Source: Streptomyces sp. Ag109_O5-10 (GTDB lineage Bacteria > Actinomycetota > Actinomycetes > Streptomycetales > Streptomycetaceae). Taken from it: a stretch of 64,000 bases of DNA. Of the stretch, positions 40,300 to 49,199 are shown piece by piece. A program made the translations under genes and the position numbers. Each line of letters opens with the position of its first letter. The first letter of the stretch is position 1. Below the pieces are notes generated by a model. The model was not told the origin of the DNA. It worked only from the letters and a program-made list of their open reading frames with translations, and ran no database searches. The stretch spans positions 5,022,001-5,086,000 of the forward strand of contig NZ_FNTQ01000001.1 of NCBI RefSeq assembly GCF_900105755.1, read 5' to 3'.

Positions 40300-41979
40300 A
40301 TGAGCACCACGCACCACCACGTGACCGCGGGTATGACCAGACGGACCCTGCTCGCCGGCGCCACGGCGGTGGCCGCGACCGCCGTGGCGGGCGGCACGGC
40401 CCACGCCTTCGGCGGCAGTGCCTCCGACGACCAGGTGCCCTCCCTGTGGCGGGAGTTCCGGCGCACCCCCTTCACCCACCCGCAGATCCCCTACGTCGGC
40501 CGGGCCGGAGCGGCCCGCATCCGGCGCCTCCCGGTCGTCGCCGACGTCCGCGCGTACGGCGCCGTCGCCGACGGCGTCACCGACTGCGCCCCCGCGATCA
40601 ACCGTGCCATCGCCGCTGCCGCCAGGGCCGGCGGTGGCACGGTCACCATCCCGCCTGGCACCTTCCGCATCGACGGCCTGATCCTGGTCGGCCACGACAA
40701 CGTGGTGCTGCGCGGCGCCGGCAGCGGCCGTACGACCCTGTACGCGACGAAGAACCTCACCGAGCTGATCGGCCCGTACGGCTCGCGCTACGGCGGCACG
40801 AAGTCGGCGTGGTCCTGGGCCGGCGGCCTCATCTGGCTGGCGCCGAAGGCCCGTTGGGACTCCCTGGTCGCCGCGATCAAGGCGCAGGCCTGGCCGTTCG
40901 AGGGCTGGACGGGCAACAGGCGCGACGAGTGGGAGCAGTTGACCTCCGTCGAACCGGCCCGCCAGGGCGACCGGACGGTCACCGTCACCGACCCCTCCGG
41001 CCTCCGCCCCGGCCGCCTGGTCCTGCTCCGGATCGCCGACGACACCGCCCACACCCTCCTCCAGCACATGTCCGGCGGCGGCCCGGGACCGGCGTCGTAC
41101 TACTGGGAGGACAAGACCAAGCTGCTGTCGTACGTGCCCTACGAGTGGCCCGTCCGGGTCACGGCGGTGCGCGGCCGCCGGGTGACGCTGGAACGCCCGC
41201 TGCCGCTGGACCTCCGCCCGGAGTGGAACCCCCAGTTCACCACCCACGTCCGGGAGCTGACCGGCTCCGGCGTCGAGGGCCTCACCCTCGACGTGATGGA
41301 GACCCCGCAGTCCCCGCACCTCCTCGACAAGGGCTACAACGGGGTCGTCCTGCAGTGCGCGTACGACTGCTGGGTGGACGACGTCACCGTCCGCAACGTC
41401 GACAACGGCTTCGGCCTGGTCGCCGCCTCCGCCTGCACCCTGCGCCGCACCCGGGTCGGCGGCCGGGGCGAGCACCACCCCTACTTCTGCCGCGAGGGCT
41501 CGCACGACAACCTGGTCGAGGACTTCACCATTGAGGAGCGCACGGTCCCGGCCCCGTCCGACACCCAACTCCACGGCATCAACGTCGAAGGTCTGTCCTC
41601 CCACAACGTCTGGTCGCGCGGCGAGATGCAGATGGGCACCTTCGACTCCCACCGCGGCCTGCCGTTCGCCAACGTCCGCACCGACATCACCGTGAACAAC
41701 AACGGCCGGCACGGCGGCGACGCCAACGCGGGACCGCTGTTCGGCGCCCGCTTCACCCACTGGAACGTTCGAGTGACCAACGGCCGCGCGGGCCTGATGC
41801 GCCTGGACGGGCTGGCCCCGTACTCCGCGACGGTCGGCCTCAACGAGGTCACCGAGTTCGACCAGATCGACGTACCGGACTTCACCGGCGACCTGCACTC
41901 CCGCCTGGAGCTGTACGGCACCCGGGACGCGGTACGGCCGCGGAACCTGTACGAGGCTCAGCGCGCGCTGCTCCGGTAG
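40300..41979 (+). CDS. Tat-exported right-handed beta-helix protein (pectate-lyase-like)
   Basis: The 559-residue protein starts with a twin-arginine signal (MTRRTLLAGATAVAATAVAG, then a cleavage-like AHA). The Pectate_lyase_3-type N-cap VRAYGAVADGVTDCAPAINR, AGGGTVTIPPGTFRI follows, then many short beta turns with the NVVLRGAGSGRTTLYA pattern. It probably acts on an extracellular polysaccharide or is a phage-tailspike-like fold; specific catalytic residues were not identified. ATG 40300 follows GGAAGG; ATG 40270 is an alternative. Its last 22 bp overlap the end of the convergent AraC gene. Confidence 0.82.
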   Translation: MSTTHHHVTAGMTRRTLLAGATAVAATAVAGGTAHAFGGSASDDQVPSLWREFRRTPFTHPQIPYVGRAGAARIRRLPVVADVRAYGAVADGVTDCAPAINRAIAAAARAGGGTVTIPPGTFRIDGLILVGHDNVVLRGAGSGRTTLYATKNLTELIGPYGSRYGGTKSAWSWAGGLIWLAPKARWDSLVAAIKAQAWPFEGWTGNRRDEWEQLTSVEPARQGDRTVTVTDPSGLRPGRLVLLRIADDTAHTLLQHMSGGGPGPASYYWEDKTKLLSYVPYEWPVRVTAVRGRRVTLERPLPLDLRPEWNPQFTTHVRELTGSGVEGLTLDVMETPQSPHLLDKGYNGVVLQCAYDCWVDDVTVRNVDNGFGLVAASACTLRRTRVGGRGEHHPYFCREGSHDNLVEDFTIEERTVPAPSDTQLHGINVEGLSSHNVWSRGEMQMGTFDSHRGLPFANVRTDITVNNNGRHGGDANAGPLFGARFTHWNVRVTNGRAGLMRLDGLAPYSATVGLNEVTEFDQIDVPDFTGDLHSRLELYGTRDAVRPRNLYEAQRALLR

Positions 41980-42764
41980 CGCCCCGGCGTCACCCCGACC
42001 AGCCGCCTGAAGTGCCGGGTGAGATGGGCCTGGTCGTAGAAGCCGGCGGCGGTGGCCGTCTCGCCGGGCGGCACGCCGTCGAGCAGCAGGCGGCGGGCCC
42101 GGCCGACCCGGCGGGACGTCAGGTACTGGTGCGGGGCGATGCCGTACGCGCCGCTGAACGCGCGTACCAGGTGGGCGGGGTGGGCGTGCAGCAGCCGGGC
42201 CGCCTCCGCCAGGCCGAGCCCGTCGGCCACCCGCTCGTCGAGGAGGTCGCGCAGGGTGCGGGCGAGGACCGGGTCAGTGGGGTCGGGGGTCACGGGCCGG
42301 GGGCGGAGCAGGTCCCGCAGCCGCTCGCCGATGAGGGTCAGCCGGCTCTCGGCCTCCAGCTCGTCGCCGGGGCGGACGAGCACGGAGTGCAGCTGGCCCA
42401 CCCGCCGCCGCAGCAGGGGGTCGCGCAGGTCGGGCCCGTCGACGGCCGGCCCGATCAGGCCCGGTCCGAGGACGCTCTCGTCCAGGTAGACCACGCGCTT
42501 GCGGAAGCCGTCCGCGGTGGCGGGGGAGCCGTTGTGCGGGACGTGCGGCGGCAGCAGGGTCACGGTGTCGGCCGGGGTGCCGTGCTCGTGGCGCTCCAGG
42601 TCGTACCGCACGGCGCCGTCGTCCACGATGAGCAGCGTCCAGGCGTCGTGGACGTGCATCGGGTACGCGTACTCGGTGAAACGGGCGTGGAAGACCTCGG
42701 TGACGCCCGGGACACCGGGGCGCCAGGCGGTTACTTCCCGTGCGTCGGACTGCCGGGCGGCCAT
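41958..42764 (-). CDS. AraC-family regulator
   Basis: The 268-residue protein has an N-terminal cupin-like AraC binding domain (about residues 20-150, ARFTEYAYPMHVHDAWTLLI, VTLLPPHVPHNG) and a C-terminal double HTH (about 175-268, LGLAEAARLLHAHPAHLVRA, TATAAGFYDQAHLTRHFRRL, GVTPGRYR). AACGTA on the plus strand (TACGTT on the coding strand, 42771-42776) lies 6 nt before ATG, so the mRNA is probably leaderless. It is divergent from the DUF2000 gene with 49 bp between starts. Confidence 0.92.
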   Translation of the reverse strand: MAARQSDAREVTAWRPGVPGVTEVFHARFTEYAYPMHVHDAWTLLIVDDGAVRYDLERHEHGTPADTVTLLPPHVPHNGSPATADGFRKRVVYLDESVLGPGLIGPAVDGPDLRDPLLRRRVGQLHSVLVRPGDELEAESRLTLIGERLRDLLRPRPVTPDPTDPVLARTLRDLLDERVADGLGLAEAARLLHAHPAHLVRAFSGAYGIAPHQYLTSRRVGRARRLLLDGVPPGETATAAGFYDQAHLTRHFRRLVGVTPGRYRSSAR

Positions 42765-42813
42765 GCAAAGAACGTACAAGACGGGGGCGTGCGACGCCCG
42801 GCAGTCTCGGGGC

Positions 42814-43248
42814 ATGAGCACTCCCCCTACGGACGCCGTCCGTTTCGACACGAAGATCGCCGTGCTGCTGCGGGACGACCTGGAGCCCTGGCAGCGGCTG
42901 AACGTGACCGCGTTCCTGGTCAGCGGCCTGGGCGCGACGCTCCCCGAGGTGGTCGGGGAGCCGTACGAGGACGCGGACGGCGTCGCGTACCTGCCGATGT
43001 TCCGGCAGCCGGTGCTGGTCTTCGAGGGTGCGAAGGAGACGCTGAAGGCCGCGCACGAGCGGGCGCTGGGCCGCGCCCTGCCGCGGGCCGTCTTCACCGC
43101 GGACCTGTTCACGACCGGTAACGACCGCGACAACCGGGCGGCGGTCCGCGCCATGCCCACGGCGGAGCTGGACCTGGTGGGGCTCTCGGTGTACGGGCCG
43201 CGGAACGCGGTGGACAAGGTGCTGAAGGGGGCGCGGATGCATCCGTGA
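42814..43248 (+). CDS. DUF2000 family protein
   Basis: The 144-residue protein has the DUF2000 pattern (FDTKIAVLLRDDLEPWQRLN, VTAFLVSGLGATLPEVVGEP, GRALPRAVFTADLFTTGNDR, LDLVGLSVYGPRNAVDKVLKG). Structures of this family resemble peptidyl-tRNA hydrolase-like folds, but no activity is established. It is divergent from an AraC regulator whose short shared promoter suggests control of this gene, a common AraC-DUF2000 pairing. Confidence 0.88.
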   Translation: MSTPPTDAVRFDTKIAVLLRDDLEPWQRLNVTAFLVSGLGATLPEVVGEPYEDADGVAYLPMFRQPVLVFEGAKETLKAAHERALGRALPRAVFTADLFTTGNDRDNRAAVRAMPTAELDLVGLSVYGPRNAVDKVLKGARMHP

Positions 43249-43346
43249 CCCGCTTCTTCGCCTGACAGGAGGAATTTCCTCCGGTGACCGGGTGATCTGA
43301 TGATCGTAATTGTTGCTGCGGGGGTCGGGCGTCGCATGTGACTGTC

Positions 43347-44477
43347 ATGCGATACATCAGATTCTGCAGTGCGGCCGCGGTTGCGGCAGCGATCGTCACG
43401 GTGCTGACGAGCGGAGGGGCGGCCGCAGCGGATCCGGACCGGGTGCCGTGCAGCGGGACGGCGCTGAGCCTTGCCATCGCCACCGCGCGGAACGGCGAGA
43501 CCATTGATCTCCGCCGCGACTGCACCTACCACCTGAGCACCGCTCTGCCGGCCATCGGCAAGGACCTCACGATCCGGGGCAATGGCGCGACGATCCTCCG
43601 GGACGGGACGAGTGGCTCTGCGTTCCGGATCTTCGACATCGCCTCGAACGGCAACCTGCGTCTGCAGGACCTCACTGTCCGCGGCGGCTATCTCATCTCC
43701 GGGGACGGCGCCGGCATCCGCGTCAACGGCGGCGCGCTCAGGCTGTCGAAGGTCGATGTGGTCGACAACACCGTCGGGCAGAGCACCGCCGTGGGGGGCG
43801 GTGGCGGCATCGCGGTGGAGCCGGGCGGGTCGGCGGAGATCAGAAGCAGCTATGTGGCGTTCAACAACGCCAACAACGGCGGTGGCCTCTACACCAGGGG
43901 GACCGTGACCGTCGAGAATTCCGAGTTCGCCCGCAACCACGCCCGGTACTCCGGCGGTGGGATCTACCAGTCCGGGGACAGCATCTTCGTCGGCTCGAGT
44001 GTGATCCGGCGCAACACCGCGGCCGGGTCCTTGAACGGCGGCGGCATCTTCGTCGCCGGCAGCAACTTGACGGAGATCGTCGACAGCAAGATCACGAACA
44101 ACACCGACACGGGCACCAGGGGCGGCGGGATCTACAACGCCGGGAACCTGAGGCTGGCGAAGTCCGAGGTCAGTGGCAACGTCGTCGGCGGCGTGGGGGG
44201 CCTGGGCGGCGGCATCTACAACACGGGCGGGCTCCGTCTCAAAGACACCGACGTCTTCCGCAACAGCGCGAACGGCCCCGCTGCATCGGTGGGCGGCGGC
44301 ATCTACAACAACGGCGGAACTGTCACCCTCGACCACAGCAACGTCCGCAACAACGCCTCCACGGTGGCACCCGGCGGGGTCTTCAGCACCAACGACGTCT
44401 CGGTGACGGACTCGAAGGTCGTCGGCAACATCCCGACCAACTGCACCCCGAACCGGGTACCGGGCTGCACGGACTGA
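43347..44477 (+). CDS. Secreted right-handed beta-helix repeat protein
   Basis: The 376-residue protein has a Sec signal peptide (about residues 1-28, AAAVAAAIVTVLTSGG, then AAAA). A parallel beta-helix follows, made of repeats of G-G-G-I-Y-N and N-x-A-x-x-x-G-G-G-I (NNGGGLYTRGTVTVENSEFA, SGGGIYQSGDSIFVGSSVIR, RGGGIYNAGNLRLAKSEVSG, LGGGIYNTGGLRLKDTDVFR). It has a C-terminal Cys pair and N-terminal Cys residues (VPCSG, RDCTY). It resembles polymorphic-membrane-protein-like adhesin repeats; an enzyme function is not evident. GTG 43338 is an alternative start; neither start has a good ribosome binding site. Confidence 0.8.
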   Translation: MRYIRFCSAAAVAAAIVTVLTSGGAAAADPDRVPCSGTALSLAIATARNGETIDLRRDCTYHLSTALPAIGKDLTIRGNGATILRDGTSGSAFRIFDIASNGNLRLQDLTVRGGYLISGDGAGIRVNGGALRLSKVDVVDNTVGQSTAVGGGGGIAVEPGGSAEIRSSYVAFNNANNGGGLYTRGTVTVENSEFARNHARYSGGGIYQSGDSIFVGSSVIRRNTAAGSLNGGGIFVAGSNLTEIVDSKITNNTDTGTRGGGIYNAGNLRLAKSEVSGNVVGGVGGLGGGIYNTGGLRLKDTDVFRNSANGPAASVGGGIYNNGGTVTLDHSNVRNNASTVAPGGVFSTNDVSVTDSKVVGNIPTNCTPNRVPGCTD

Positions 44478-44502
44478 CACCACCCGCCCGCGGCCGTGGA
44501 AA

Positions 44503-44538
44503 GGGCCCCGGTCCTCCGTCGTAGGAGGACCGGGGCCC
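44503..44538. terminator. Bidirectional terminator between beta-helix and MFS genes
   Basis: GGGCCCCGGTCCTCC (44503-44517) and its exact complement (44524-44538) form a perfect 15-bp stem with a 6-nt loop between convergent genes. Confidence 0.88.
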
Positions 44539-44547
44539 GCACCGCGC

Positions 44548-45810
44548 TCAGGCCGCCCGCACCCCCGCGTCCGCCTCCGCATCCGCCCCGGCCGCCGCCA
44601 CCGGCCGTTCCACCGGCAGCCGCCGCATCAGCAGCCCGTACCCGAGAGCCGCCGCCGTCCCCACGACCGCGCACACCCCCCACAGCCACCGCGCCCCGAA
44701 CCGGTCGATGACGACGCCGGACAGCAGCGGCGCGATGAGCGCGGCGGCGGACCAGGACAGCGTGTACATCCCCTGGTACCTGCCCCTCCCGTGCACCGGC
44801 GACAGCTGTACCACCAGCCCCGTCTGGGTGGGTGCGTTGACGATCTCGGCGAGCGTCCACACGCACACGGTGAGCGCGAACACCCCGACCGAACCTGCGA
44901 ACGCGGTGAGCCCGAACCCGTACCCGGCGAGCAGGGACGAGACGACGAGCAGGGACCGCGGATCCCGGTGCTGGATGACCCGGGTCACCGGAATCTGCAG
45001 CACCACGATGAGGACGCCGTTCACGGCGATGGCCATGCCGTAGTCGGCGGGCGTGAACCCGGCCTCGCCCATCGCCACCGGCAGCCCGACCGACCCCTGC
45101 TGGAAGATCAGGGCGACCAGGAACGACAGCCCGACGACGCCCATGTACCGCCCGTCGCGCACCACGGTCAGCAGACTGACCTCGCTGCCCTCGGCGACTT
45201 CGGCGGCGGCCCGCCGGGGCCGTGACTCGGGCAGCCGCAGGAAGACGAGGACGGCGCAGACGGCGGTCATCCCCGCCTCGATCAGGAACCCGGCGCGGTA
45301 GCTCACCTCGGCGATGAACCCGGCCCCCATGGACGACACGGCGAAGCCCAGGTTGATCGCCCAGTAGTTGAGCGAGAAGGCCCGCACCCGGTCCTCGGGC
45401 CGCACGATGTCGGCCATCATCGCCTGCACGGCCGGCCGGGAGGCGTTGGAGGCCACGCCGACGAGGAAGGCGACGGCGGCGATGGCGACAGGGTCCTGCA
45501 CGAACCCGAGGAGCGCGACGGCCGCGGCGGTGGACCCCTGCGCGACGAGCAGGGTCGGCCGCCGTCCCAGCCGGTCGGCCATCACCCCGCCGCCCAGCGA
45601 CGAGACCACCCCGCCCAGCCCGTGCAGGGAGGCGACGAGCCCGGCGTACGACGCGCTGTACCCCCGGTCGAGGGTCAGGTACAGGGCCATGAAGGTGGCC
45701 ACGAAGGCGCCCAGCCGGTTGACGAGGGTGCTGGTCCACAGCCACCAGAACTCCCGGGGCAGACCGGAGACGGTCTCCCGGACGGCGCGGCGCAGGGCGG
45801 CGGACGGCAT
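44548..45810 (-). CDS. MFS transporter
   Basis: The 420-residue protein has 12 hydrophobic segments and the loop 2-3 MFS signature G-G-V-M-A-D-R-L-G-R-R-P-T (about residues 74-86). LNYWAINLGFAVSSMGAGFI is typical of drug or metabolite efflux members. The substrate is unknown. The 200 bp upstream hold tandem GTGCGGATGCG repeats (45838-45860). Confidence 0.9.
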   Translation of the reverse strand: MPSAALRRAVRETVSGLPREFWWLWTSTLVNRLGAFVATFMALYLTLDRGYSASYAGLVASLHGLGGVVSSLGGGVMADRLGRRPTLLVAQGSTAAAVALLGFVQDPVAIAAVAFLVGVASNASRPAVQAMMADIVRPEDRVRAFSLNYWAINLGFAVSSMGAGFIAEVSYRAGFLIEAGMTAVCAVLVFLRLPESRPRRAAAEVAEGSEVSLLTVVRDGRYMGVVGLSFLVALIFQQGSVGLPVAMGEAGFTPADYGMAIAVNGVLIVVLQIPVTRVIQHRDPRSLLVVSSLLAGYGFGLTAFAGSVGVFALTVCVWTLAEIVNAPTQTGLVVQLSPVHGRGRYQGMYTLSWSAAALIAPLLSGVVIDRFGARWLWGVCAVVGTAAALGYGLLMRRLPVERPVAAAGADAEADAGVRAA

Positions 45811-46010
45811 GGTTTCCCCCAGGGCAGGCGTAAGCGGTGCGGATGCGGTGCGGATGCGGTTTCTGTAAGCGCCACGGACCGCTACTGGAACTTACTTACC
45901 GACCGCTCGGCTGAGCCAGTCAATTAACAAATGCAGTCAACTGTCCGCCCCCTGGGACGCCCCGCGGCCGCCCGCCCGCCGCCCCGAATCCGTGGATTAC
46001 GCTCTGTCCC

Positions 46011-46772
46011 ATGGCCGACGCACCGTACAAGCTGATCCTCCTCCGTCACGGCGAGAGCGAGTGGAACGCGAAGAACCTGTTCACCGGCTGGGTGGACGTC
46101 AACCTCAACGAGAAGGGCGAGAAGGAGGCAGTCCGCGGCGGTGAACTCCTCAAGGACGCCGACCTGCTCCCCGACGTGGTCCACACGTCCCTCCAGAAGC
46201 GGGCGATCCGCACGGCGCAGCTCGCCCTCGAAGCCGCCGACCGCCACTGGATCCCGGTCCACCGCAGCTGGCGCCTGAACGAGCGCCACTACGGCGCCCT
46301 CCAGGGCAAGGACAAGGCGGCGACGCTGGCCGAGTTCGGCGAGGAGCAGTTCATGCTCTGGCGCCGCTCGTACGACACCCCGCCCCCGCCGCTCCCGGAC
46401 GACTCGGAGTTCTCCCAGGCCTCCGACCCGCGCTACGCCTCCATCCCCCCGGAGCTGCGCCCCCGCACGGAGTGCCTCAAGGACGTCGTCGTCCGCATGC
46501 TGCCCTACTGGTACGACGGCATCGTCCCCGACCTCCTGGCCGGCCGCACGGTCCTCGTCGCCGCCCACGGCAACAGCCTGCGCGCCCTGGTCAAGCACCT
46601 CGACGGCATCTCGGACGCCGACATCGCCGGCCTCAACATCCCCACGGGCATCCCCCTCGCCTACGAACTCGACGCCGACTTCAAGCCGATCACCCCGGGC
46701 GGCCAGTACCTCGACCCGGACGCGGCAGCGGCCGCCATCGAGGCGGTCAAGAACCAGGGCAAGAAGAAGTAA
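46011..46772 (+). CDS. gpmA: 2,3-bisphosphoglycerate-dependent phosphoglycerate mutase
   Basis: The 253-residue protein has the catalytic phospho-His motif L-L-R-H-G-E-S-E-W-N (His at about residue 12), TSLQKRAIRTAQLAL, W-R-L-N-E-R-H-Y-G-A-L and the second His in VLVAAHGNSLRAL. It interconverts 3- and 2-phosphoglycerate in glycolysis. TACGCT (45998-46003) 7 nt before ATG suggests a leaderless message. The order mshA, then gpm, then two-component system parallels M. tuberculosis, although here about 9 kb of accessory genes separate gpmA from phoU-phoRP. A strong terminator follows. Confidence 0.96.
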   Translation: MADAPYKLILLRHGESEWNAKNLFTGWVDVNLNEKGEKEAVRGGELLKDADLLPDVVHTSLQKRAIRTAQLALEAADRHWIPVHRSWRLNERHYGALQGKDKAATLAEFGEEQFMLWRRSYDTPPPPLPDDSEFSQASDPRYASIPPELRPRTECLKDVVVRMLPYWYDGIVPDLLAGRTVLVAAHGNSLRALVKHLDGISDADIAGLNIPTGIPLAYELDADFKPITPGGQYLDPDAAAAAIEAVKNQGKKK

Positions 46773-46784
46773 CGCGACACCGGC

Positions 46785-46823
46785 AAGCCCCCGCCCCGCG
46801 AGTTTTTTGCGGGGCGGGGGCTT
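46785..46823 (+). terminator. Terminator of gpmA
   Basis: AAGCCCCCGCCCCGC (46785-46799) pairs perfectly over 15 bp with 46809-46823 around a T-rich 9-nt loop, followed by TTTT. Strong intrinsic terminator 12 bp after the stop. Confidence 0.9.
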
Positions 46824-46825
46824 TT

Positions 46826-47228
46826 GGTGGGCCGGGCCGCTTCGCTGTTCCTCACCGGTTGCGTGGCTCGGCGCCCACAGCGGGGAATCCGCACGCAGCT
46901 TGTTGTGACCTTCGGCGAGCTGGCCGTCACCTGTGCCGAGGACAATCTTGTCATGAACCTGGCTTTCATTGGCTCGCACGGCGTATGGGGTCGTGATCGC
47001 CCGCGCCGAGGCAGCTCCCGCCCTGAATCGCTCCGCCGGCGTTCGGGGGCCGCTCGGCGGTTGGGCTCCCCGTATGAACCGAGACATTCGTTCGGACGCA
47101 GCTGCGGCAGGTTCCTTCGCGCTCGTCCCTCCTCGCGGCTTCAGTGATCCCGTCTTATCGGATGATCCGTGGCCGATGTCCGGCTGGCCGGGCCGCTTCC
47201 CAGCAATCGGCCCCCTTCGGGAGGTTCA
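46826..47228. other. Intergenic region before the NADase gene
   Basis: About 400 bp without a convincing gene. Composition is less GC-biased than neighbouring coding DNA. It likely holds the promoter for the NADase-immunity pair (AATCTTGTCATGAACC around 46943 is the most AT-rich stretch). No repeat or RNA gene was recognised. Confidence 0.5.
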
Positions 47229-48059
47229 GTGAAATCGTCAAGGTGGTGGGCCGGCGTCGTCTCCGCGGTCAGCCTGTCCGGTTTCCTCGTCATGGGCGCT
47301 TCAGTCTCGTCGTCCGCGACCGCTGCCGACCGCGACGGCCGGGCGGCAGCCGTTCGGCAGGCCCGGCCGGACACGTCGGCACCCGCACCGGTCGGACCTC
47401 TTGCGCAGCCCGGCGGCGGGCAAACCGGGCCCGGTGAGCCACGCGCATGCAGGGGGCTGGTGCCCTACCCCATCCCCGCGGCCTACCGCCCGTACTACTT
47501 CTGCGGCGACTGGCGGCTCGGCCCCAGTCGGTTGCCGACCGGCGGGCCGGTGGGAGCCATCGTCAAGGGCTACAACCGGCTCGGCGGCCTCACCGCCGTG
47601 GGGTTCCTGGACCGCTGGTGGAATCCGACCGCCGATTCGGGCCAGGGCGACTGGCGCTATCCGCCGGACGACGGCTTCGCGCACAACGCCCAGGGCGCCG
47701 TCATCGCGGCGCCGTTGGTGCTGCACGCGAACCAGAGCCTGATGCTCGACCGCTTCGGCGCCGAGGCGGGCCGGTTCCTCGCCCCGGCAGGCACGAAATA
47801 CGGGCTGAGGGCGCTCCCGCCGTCCAGCCTCAACACCATCGACCCTCGCTACCCCTACGACTACCACCTGTACCGGCTGGCCAAGGACGTCACCGTGTGC
47901 GCGGGACCGCAGGCCCCGGCGTTCGAGCAACCGGGCACGGGCACCCAGTACGTGACCTCGAGCTCGTTCTGCCCGAGCATTCCCCGCACCAACGTGGCCG
48001 ACCTGGTGAACAACGGCACCCTCGTGCGGCTGAAGACCACGTATCCGTCCCGGTCATGA
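47229..48059 (+). CDS. Secreted TNT-domain protein (NAD glycohydrolase toxin-like)
   Basis: The 276-residue protein has a Sec signal peptide (VKSSRWWAGVVSAVSLSGF, cleavage near SSSATA), a Pro/Gly-rich linker, and a C-terminal TNT domain. The domain shows W-R-Y-P-P-D-D-G-F, L-M-L-D-R-F-G-A-E-A-G-R-F-L-A-P-A-G-T and Y-G-L-R-A-L-P-P-S-S-L, and ends F-E-Q-P-G-T-G-T-Q-Y with the Gln conserved in tuberculosis necrotizing toxin. TNT enzymes hydrolyse NAD+ and kill the target cell. GTG 47229 follows GGGAGG. A small cytoplasmic protein gene 30 bp downstream is a likely immunity gene. Confidence 0.85.
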   Translation: MKSSRWWAGVVSAVSLSGFLVMGASVSSSATAADRDGRAAAVRQARPDTSAPAPVGPLAQPGGGQTGPGEPRACRGLVPYPIPAAYRPYYFCGDWRLGPSRLPTGGPVGAIVKGYNRLGGLTAVGFLDRWWNPTADSGQGDWRYPPDDGFAHNAQGAVIAAPLVLHANQSLMLDRFGAEAGRFLAPAGTKYGLRALPPSSLNTIDPRYPYDYHLYRLAKDVTVCAGPQAPAFEQPGTGTQYVTSSSFCPSIPRTNVADLVNNGTLVRLKTTYPSRS

Positions 48060-48089
48060 CCGTGTGGCCCGTGGTGGGAGACTGGCTCC

Positions 48090-48497
48090 ATGAACCGGTT
48101 CGAGCTGTGCCGCGCTCTTCGGTCGGCCGGCGTCCCGGAGGCGTACTACGAGATCCAGGGCTGTCCCCACGGGCCTCACATGACCGATCGCTACTTCCTT
48201 GAGGAGCGCGGCGGCCTGTGGGCCGTGGGTGTCCATGAGCGCGGCACGCGCGAGGTGTGGGAACGGTTCACGGACGAGGACCAGGCGTGCCGCTGGCTCC
48301 ACGACCGCCTGACCGACGAGGGACCTCCGCCCGAGCCACCCACTCCCGAGGAGACGGATCAGCTCCTGCACGGCGGTGAAGGCGTCCAACGGCGGGCCCG
48401 CGAAACACTGGACCAGGCCCTGGCCGAGGCCCGCGGCCGGACCACAGAAGAGCCTCGCCCCGACGACGGTCGTACGCAACCCCCGTCGGCGGGATGA
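48090..48497 (+). CDS. Small acidic protein, probable immunity partner of the TNT toxin
   Basis: The 135-residue cytoplasmic protein has a folded N-terminal part (about residues 1-80: ELCRALRSAGVPEAYYEIQG, DRYFLEERGGLWAVGVHERG, DEDQACRWLHDRLTDE) and a Pro/Glu-rich tail. Small single-domain proteins with this pattern are encoded directly after TNT toxins in actinobacteria and neutralise the NADase in the producing cell. It starts 30 bp after the toxin gene with GGGAG before ATG. The immunity role is inferred from position and shape. Confidence 0.7.
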   Translation: MNRFELCRALRSAGVPEAYYEIQGCPHGPHMTDRYFLEERGGLWAVGVHERGTREVWERFTDEDQACRWLHDRLTDEGPPPEPPTPEETDQLLHGGEGVQRRARETLDQALAEARGRTTEEPRPDDGRTQPPSAG

Positions 48498-48779
48498 CCC
48501 GGCGCCCGGCCTCGCCCCGGTGACGAAGAACTCGGGGGAGGCGGCCGAGGTGTTCACGGGTGTGCCGACGCCCGAACAGCCGGACTTCCTCGGCCCGTCC
48601 GCAGACGGGGTCTGGCCCAGCCCGAGGCCCCAGGCAGAGCCGAGCAGACGCGGCCCATGGCGTCCAGGTCGTTCGTACAGTGGCGTTCTCCACCTGGACG
48701 CCATGAACCCGCCCGCTCCATGGTGTGTGGGGCGATGGCAGAGGGGATCGGAGCCGGCGAGAGTGGTGGGTTGAGGATG

Positions 48780-49034
48780 TCAACGTCCAGCGTCGATGTC
48801 GCCGGGCGCCGAAGGTACAGCGGATGAATTTCTCGCGCTCCGCCACACTCCTATGAGCCCGCCCAGGGCAGGACCGCACCACACGGCAACCAAGACCGGG
48901 AGTGGCACGCCGATGGCCCCGCCAACCACCACAGCCAGCAGCACGCCCAGCAACAGGGCTTGCGAAACCAGGTAGGCCGCCACCTTCTGCCGCACGCTCC
49001 AGTTCCACGTGCGCTCGATGAGCCGCCGACCCAT
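48780..49034 (-). CDS. 84-residue membrane protein of unknown function
   Basis: It starts MGRRLIERTWNWSVRQKVAA and has two hydrophobic helices (AYLVSQALLLGVLLAVVVGG and LPVLVAVWCGPALGGLIGV), ending with a polar tail. ATG 49034 follows GGGGGGAC on the minus strand. No family was recognised and no operon partner is seen; the 280 bp between it and the immunity gene hold nothing recognisable. Confidence 0.6.
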   Translation of the reverse strand: MGRRLIERTWNWSVRQKVAAYLVSQALLLGVLLAVVVGGAIGVPLPVLVAVWCGPALGGLIGVWRSARNSSAVPSAPGDIDAGR

Positions 49035-49199
49035 AGTCCCCCCTGCCCGAGGATCAGCCGATCCGGAGTCTACGGCTCCCGATGGTGCCCTGTGCCCTGC
49101 CGTCCACAGCGCGGCAGTCGTCCGATCACAGCTCCAATACACAGCGTCGCGCACTAGCCTGACATTAGGCCAGCTATCACGGAGGAGATGGGTGGTTCC

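Noticed and set aside
41958..44582. An 874-codon minus-strand frame extending the AraC gene upstream
   Set aside because: Only the last 268 codons form an AraC protein; the extension is antisense to the DUF2000 and beta-helix genes. A leaderless promoter fits the internal ATG at 42764.
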